In this document: piece by piece, positions 4,674-6,538 of the stretch | Position numbering within the stretch: the first letter of the stretch is position 1 | How the letters are laid out: every line of letters starts with the position of its first letter | NCBI GenBank assembly: GCA_030626265.1 | Contig: DAOUPF010000078.1 | Coordinates: 1 to 6,538 of the forward strand | Source: Sulfurovum sp. | GTDB lineage: Bacteria; Campylobacterota; Campylobacteria; Campylobacterales; Sulfurovaceae | Reading direction: 5' to 3' | Length of the DNA: 6,538 nt | Program-made: the position numbers and the translations under genes | Notes under the pieces: generated by a model | What the model was told of the DNA's origin: nothing | The model's input: the letters and a program-made list of their open reading frames with translations, nothing else | The model's database searches: none

Positions 4674-6538
4674 ATGACACAAGCACTTGAAAATATCGAT
4701 GAGATACTAAAAAATCACAAACTAAGCACAGAAGATTATGCTCATATAAAGCAGATACTAAATCGTGAGCCAAATATGGTGGAGATTGGTATATTTTCGG
4801 CTATGTGGTCGGAGCATTGTTCTTATAAATCTAGTACTAAGTATCTGAGAGGGTTTCCTACCAAAGCACCATGGGTTATCCAAGGTCCAGGAGAAAATGC
4901 TGGTGTGATTGATATCGGTGGTGGTATGGCTGCTGTATTCAAGATGGAGAGTCATAATCACCCTAGCTTTATAGAACCATTTCAAGGGGCTGCTACTGGT
5001 GTAGGTGGGATACTTAGAGATGTATTTACTATGGGAGCTCGTCCTGTGGCAAACCTAAATGCATTGAGATTTGGTGCAGTCAATGGAGACAGTAATACTA
5101 ATAAATATCAAAGACATCTAGTGCGTGGTGTTGTCGATGGTATCGGAAGTTATGGTAACTGCATGGGTGTTCCTACTATCGGTGGAGAGATGAGTTTTGA
5201 CGAGAGTTACAATGGCAATATATTGGTCAATGCTTTTGCACTAGGACTAGTAAAGTCTGATGAGATTTTTCTAGGTATCGCAGAGGGTGTGGGTAACTCA
5301 GTGATGTATGTAGGCTCAAAGACTGGTAGAGATGGACTAGGTGGGGCTGTGATGAGCTCAGATTCATTTACCGAAGAGAGTAAGTCACTGCGTCCTACTG
5401 TACAGGTGGGTGATCCATTTACTGAAAAGCTACTACTAGAGGCTTGTTTAGAGCTATTTAAAACAGAAGGTGTTGTAGTCGGAATTCAGGATATGGGTGC
5501 AGCAGGGCTTACTAGCTCTGCATTTGAGATGGCTGGTAAGACTGGGTCTGGTATGATAATGAACCTAGATAAAGTACCAGCTAGAGAAGAGGGAATGACT
5601 CCATATGACTTCATGCTATCTGAGTCACAAGAGCGTATGCTTATCTGTGCGGTGAAGGGCAAAGAGCAGGAGATTATCGATATCTTTGAAAAATGGGATT
5701 TAGACGTTGCGGTCATCGGTGAAGTGACAGCTAGTGGAAACATGGAGCTCTTTTGGCATGGAGAAAAGGTATGTGATATGCCAATAGCTCCTGTGAGTGA
5801 AGAGGCTCCAGTACTTGACCGTCCTACCAGTAGACCAGAGTATCTAGATGATATAAATGCCAAGAGTCTTGATAGTTACCCAAGAGTAGATGACCAAATT
5901 GCTTATGAGAAACTACTGGGCTCACTAGAGGTAGTAGACAAGGCATGGGTATATGAGCAGTATGACTCTATGGTACAGACAAATACAGTCAAACTTCCAG
6001 GCTCACTAGATGCTAGCTCTATCCGTATCAAAGAGACTGGTGGAGCATTGGCGATGAGTAGTGACTGTAACCCTAGATACTGCTATATAAACCCATATGT
6101 TGGTGCAGCTTTGGCAGTAGTAGAGAGTGGACGAAATGTGGCTATGAGTGGAGCACGACCAAAAGCTATCACAGACTGTCTGAACTTTGGTAATCCAGAA
6201 AACCCAGAGGTAATGTGGCAGTTTGCACAGGCTTGTGGTGGTATCAAGGAGGCTTGTAAAGAACTAGATACTCCAGTGGTAAGTGGAAATGTATCTCTGT
6301 ACAATGAGACAAATGGTATCAGTGTATTCCCAACTCCTGCTATCGCTATGGTAGGTATAAATGAGGATGAGAACAGGGTTCTACCTTCAGCATTCCAAGA
6401 GGATGATTCACATATCCTTCTCATAGGTGATTGTGGGCATGAGTTTGGTGGATCATTATATATCAAAGAGCTTTTTGGTGAGACTAGTGGTAAGTTGGAA
6501 AAAGTTAACTATGCAAAAGAGCTAGCTCTATGGGAGCT
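4674..6538 (+). CDS. purL: Phosphoribosylformylglycinamidine (FGAM) synthase subunit PurL, 3' end outside window
   Basis: PurL turns FGAR into FGAM using ATP and ammonia delivered by PurQ with PurS, the fourth step of de novo purine synthesis, in the cytoplasm. The window holds 621 codons of an expected 730-750, so about the last 110-130 residues are missing to the right. The start codon follows AAGGAA (4659-4664), and the N-terminus fits the family. Visible signatures are WSEHCSYK (45-52), KMESHNHPS (90-98) with the active-site histidine region, the ATP loop [10 protein letters not shown] (107-116), IQDMGAAGL (271-279), SESQERML (316-323), [13 protein letters not shown] (505-517) and [10 protein letters not shown] (537-546). 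They appear in the order of the two repeated AIRS-type halves. The length and lack of an N-terminal PurS-like domain indicate the small form that needs separate PurS and PurQ. Neither partner is next to it on the left. The frame is intact throughout. Confidence 0.98.
   Translation, partial: MTQALENIDEILKNHKLSTEDYAHIKQILNREPNMVEIGIFSAMWSEHCSYKSSTKYLRGFPTKAPWVIQGPGENAGVIDIGGGMAAVFKMESHNHPSFIEPFQGAATGVGGILRDVFTMGARPVANLNALRFGAVNGDSNTNKYQRHLVRGVVDGIGSYGNCMGVPTIGGEMSFDESYNGNILVNAFALGLVKSDEIFLGIAEGVGNSVMYVGSKTGRDGLGGAVMSSDSFTEESKSLRPTVQVGDPFTEKLLLEACLELFKTEGVVVGIQDMGAAGLTSSAFEMAGKTGSGMIMNLDKVPAREEGMTPYDFMLSESQERMLICAVKGKEQEIIDIFEKWDLDVAVIGEVTASGNMELFWHGEKVCDMPIAPVSEEAPVLDRPTSRPEYLDDINAKSLDSYPRVDDQIAYEKLLGSLEVVDKAWVYEQYDSMVQTNTVKLPGSLDASSIRIKETGGALAMSSDCNPRYCYINPYVGAALAVVESGRNVAMSGARPKAITDCLNFGNPENPEVMWQFAQACGGIKEACKELDTPVVSGNVSLYNETNGISVFPTPAIAMVGINEDENRVLPSAFQEDDSHILLIGDCGHEFGGSLYIKELFGETSGKLEKVNYAKELALWE

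Noticed and set aside
4758..6466. Three minus-strand open frames (4758-4985, 5486-5863, 6083-6466)
   Set aside because: All lie inside purL, whose plus-strand frame shows conserved signatures along its whole length; none has a start signal or recognisable product.

Overview
The window looks like chromosomal DNA of a Campylobacterota (epsilonproteobacterial) species, probably a Sulfurovum/Sulfurimonas-type environmental sulfur oxidiser. This assignment rests on the A/T-rich sequence, short intergenic gaps, AGGA-type ribosome sites, promoters that are little more than a TATAAT-like -10 box preceded by AGC, and the protein style of PyrF, P-II and PurL. It is recognition by eye, not a database result.

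Left part (1-1171) is accessory in character. It holds the 3' end of a gene for a thioredoxin-fold protein that contains no cysteine at all. Next comes a tyrosine recombinase reduced to its catalytic domain, pointing at the 3' end of a tRNA-Ser(GCU) gene only 30 bp away. A recombinase against a tRNA 3' end is the classic footprint of an integrated island or prophage; the missing N-terminal domain suggests a decayed element whose other end lies to the left of the window.

Middle part (1172-4265) is compact housekeeping DNA. A 40-residue membrane peptide gene runs into the convergent pyrF (orotidine-5'-phosphate decarboxylase); their stop codons share one CTAG inside a probable two-way terminator. 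Divergent from pyrF is a cytoplasmic cyclophilin-type prolyl isomerase. Convergent with that is a minus-strand operon reading glnB (nitrogen regulator P-II), a putative lipoprotein, then a TrmH/SpoU-family RNA 2'-O-methyltransferase.

Right part (4266-6538) carries a 47-codon lipoprotein gene with a possible frameshifted tail, a leader region with a strong stem-loop, and the first 621 codons of purL (FGAM synthase, small-subunit type), which runs off the right edge. pyrF and purL place pyrimidine and purine synthesis genes in the same neighbourhood, but on opposite strands and in separate transcription units.

No CRISPR array, insertion sequence, rRNA or clearly new multi-gene system was found. 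The observations most worth following are the tRNA-linked recombinase remnant, the cysteine-free thioredoxin-like protein, the small lipoprotein's possible frameshift, and the alternative hairpins ahead of purL.
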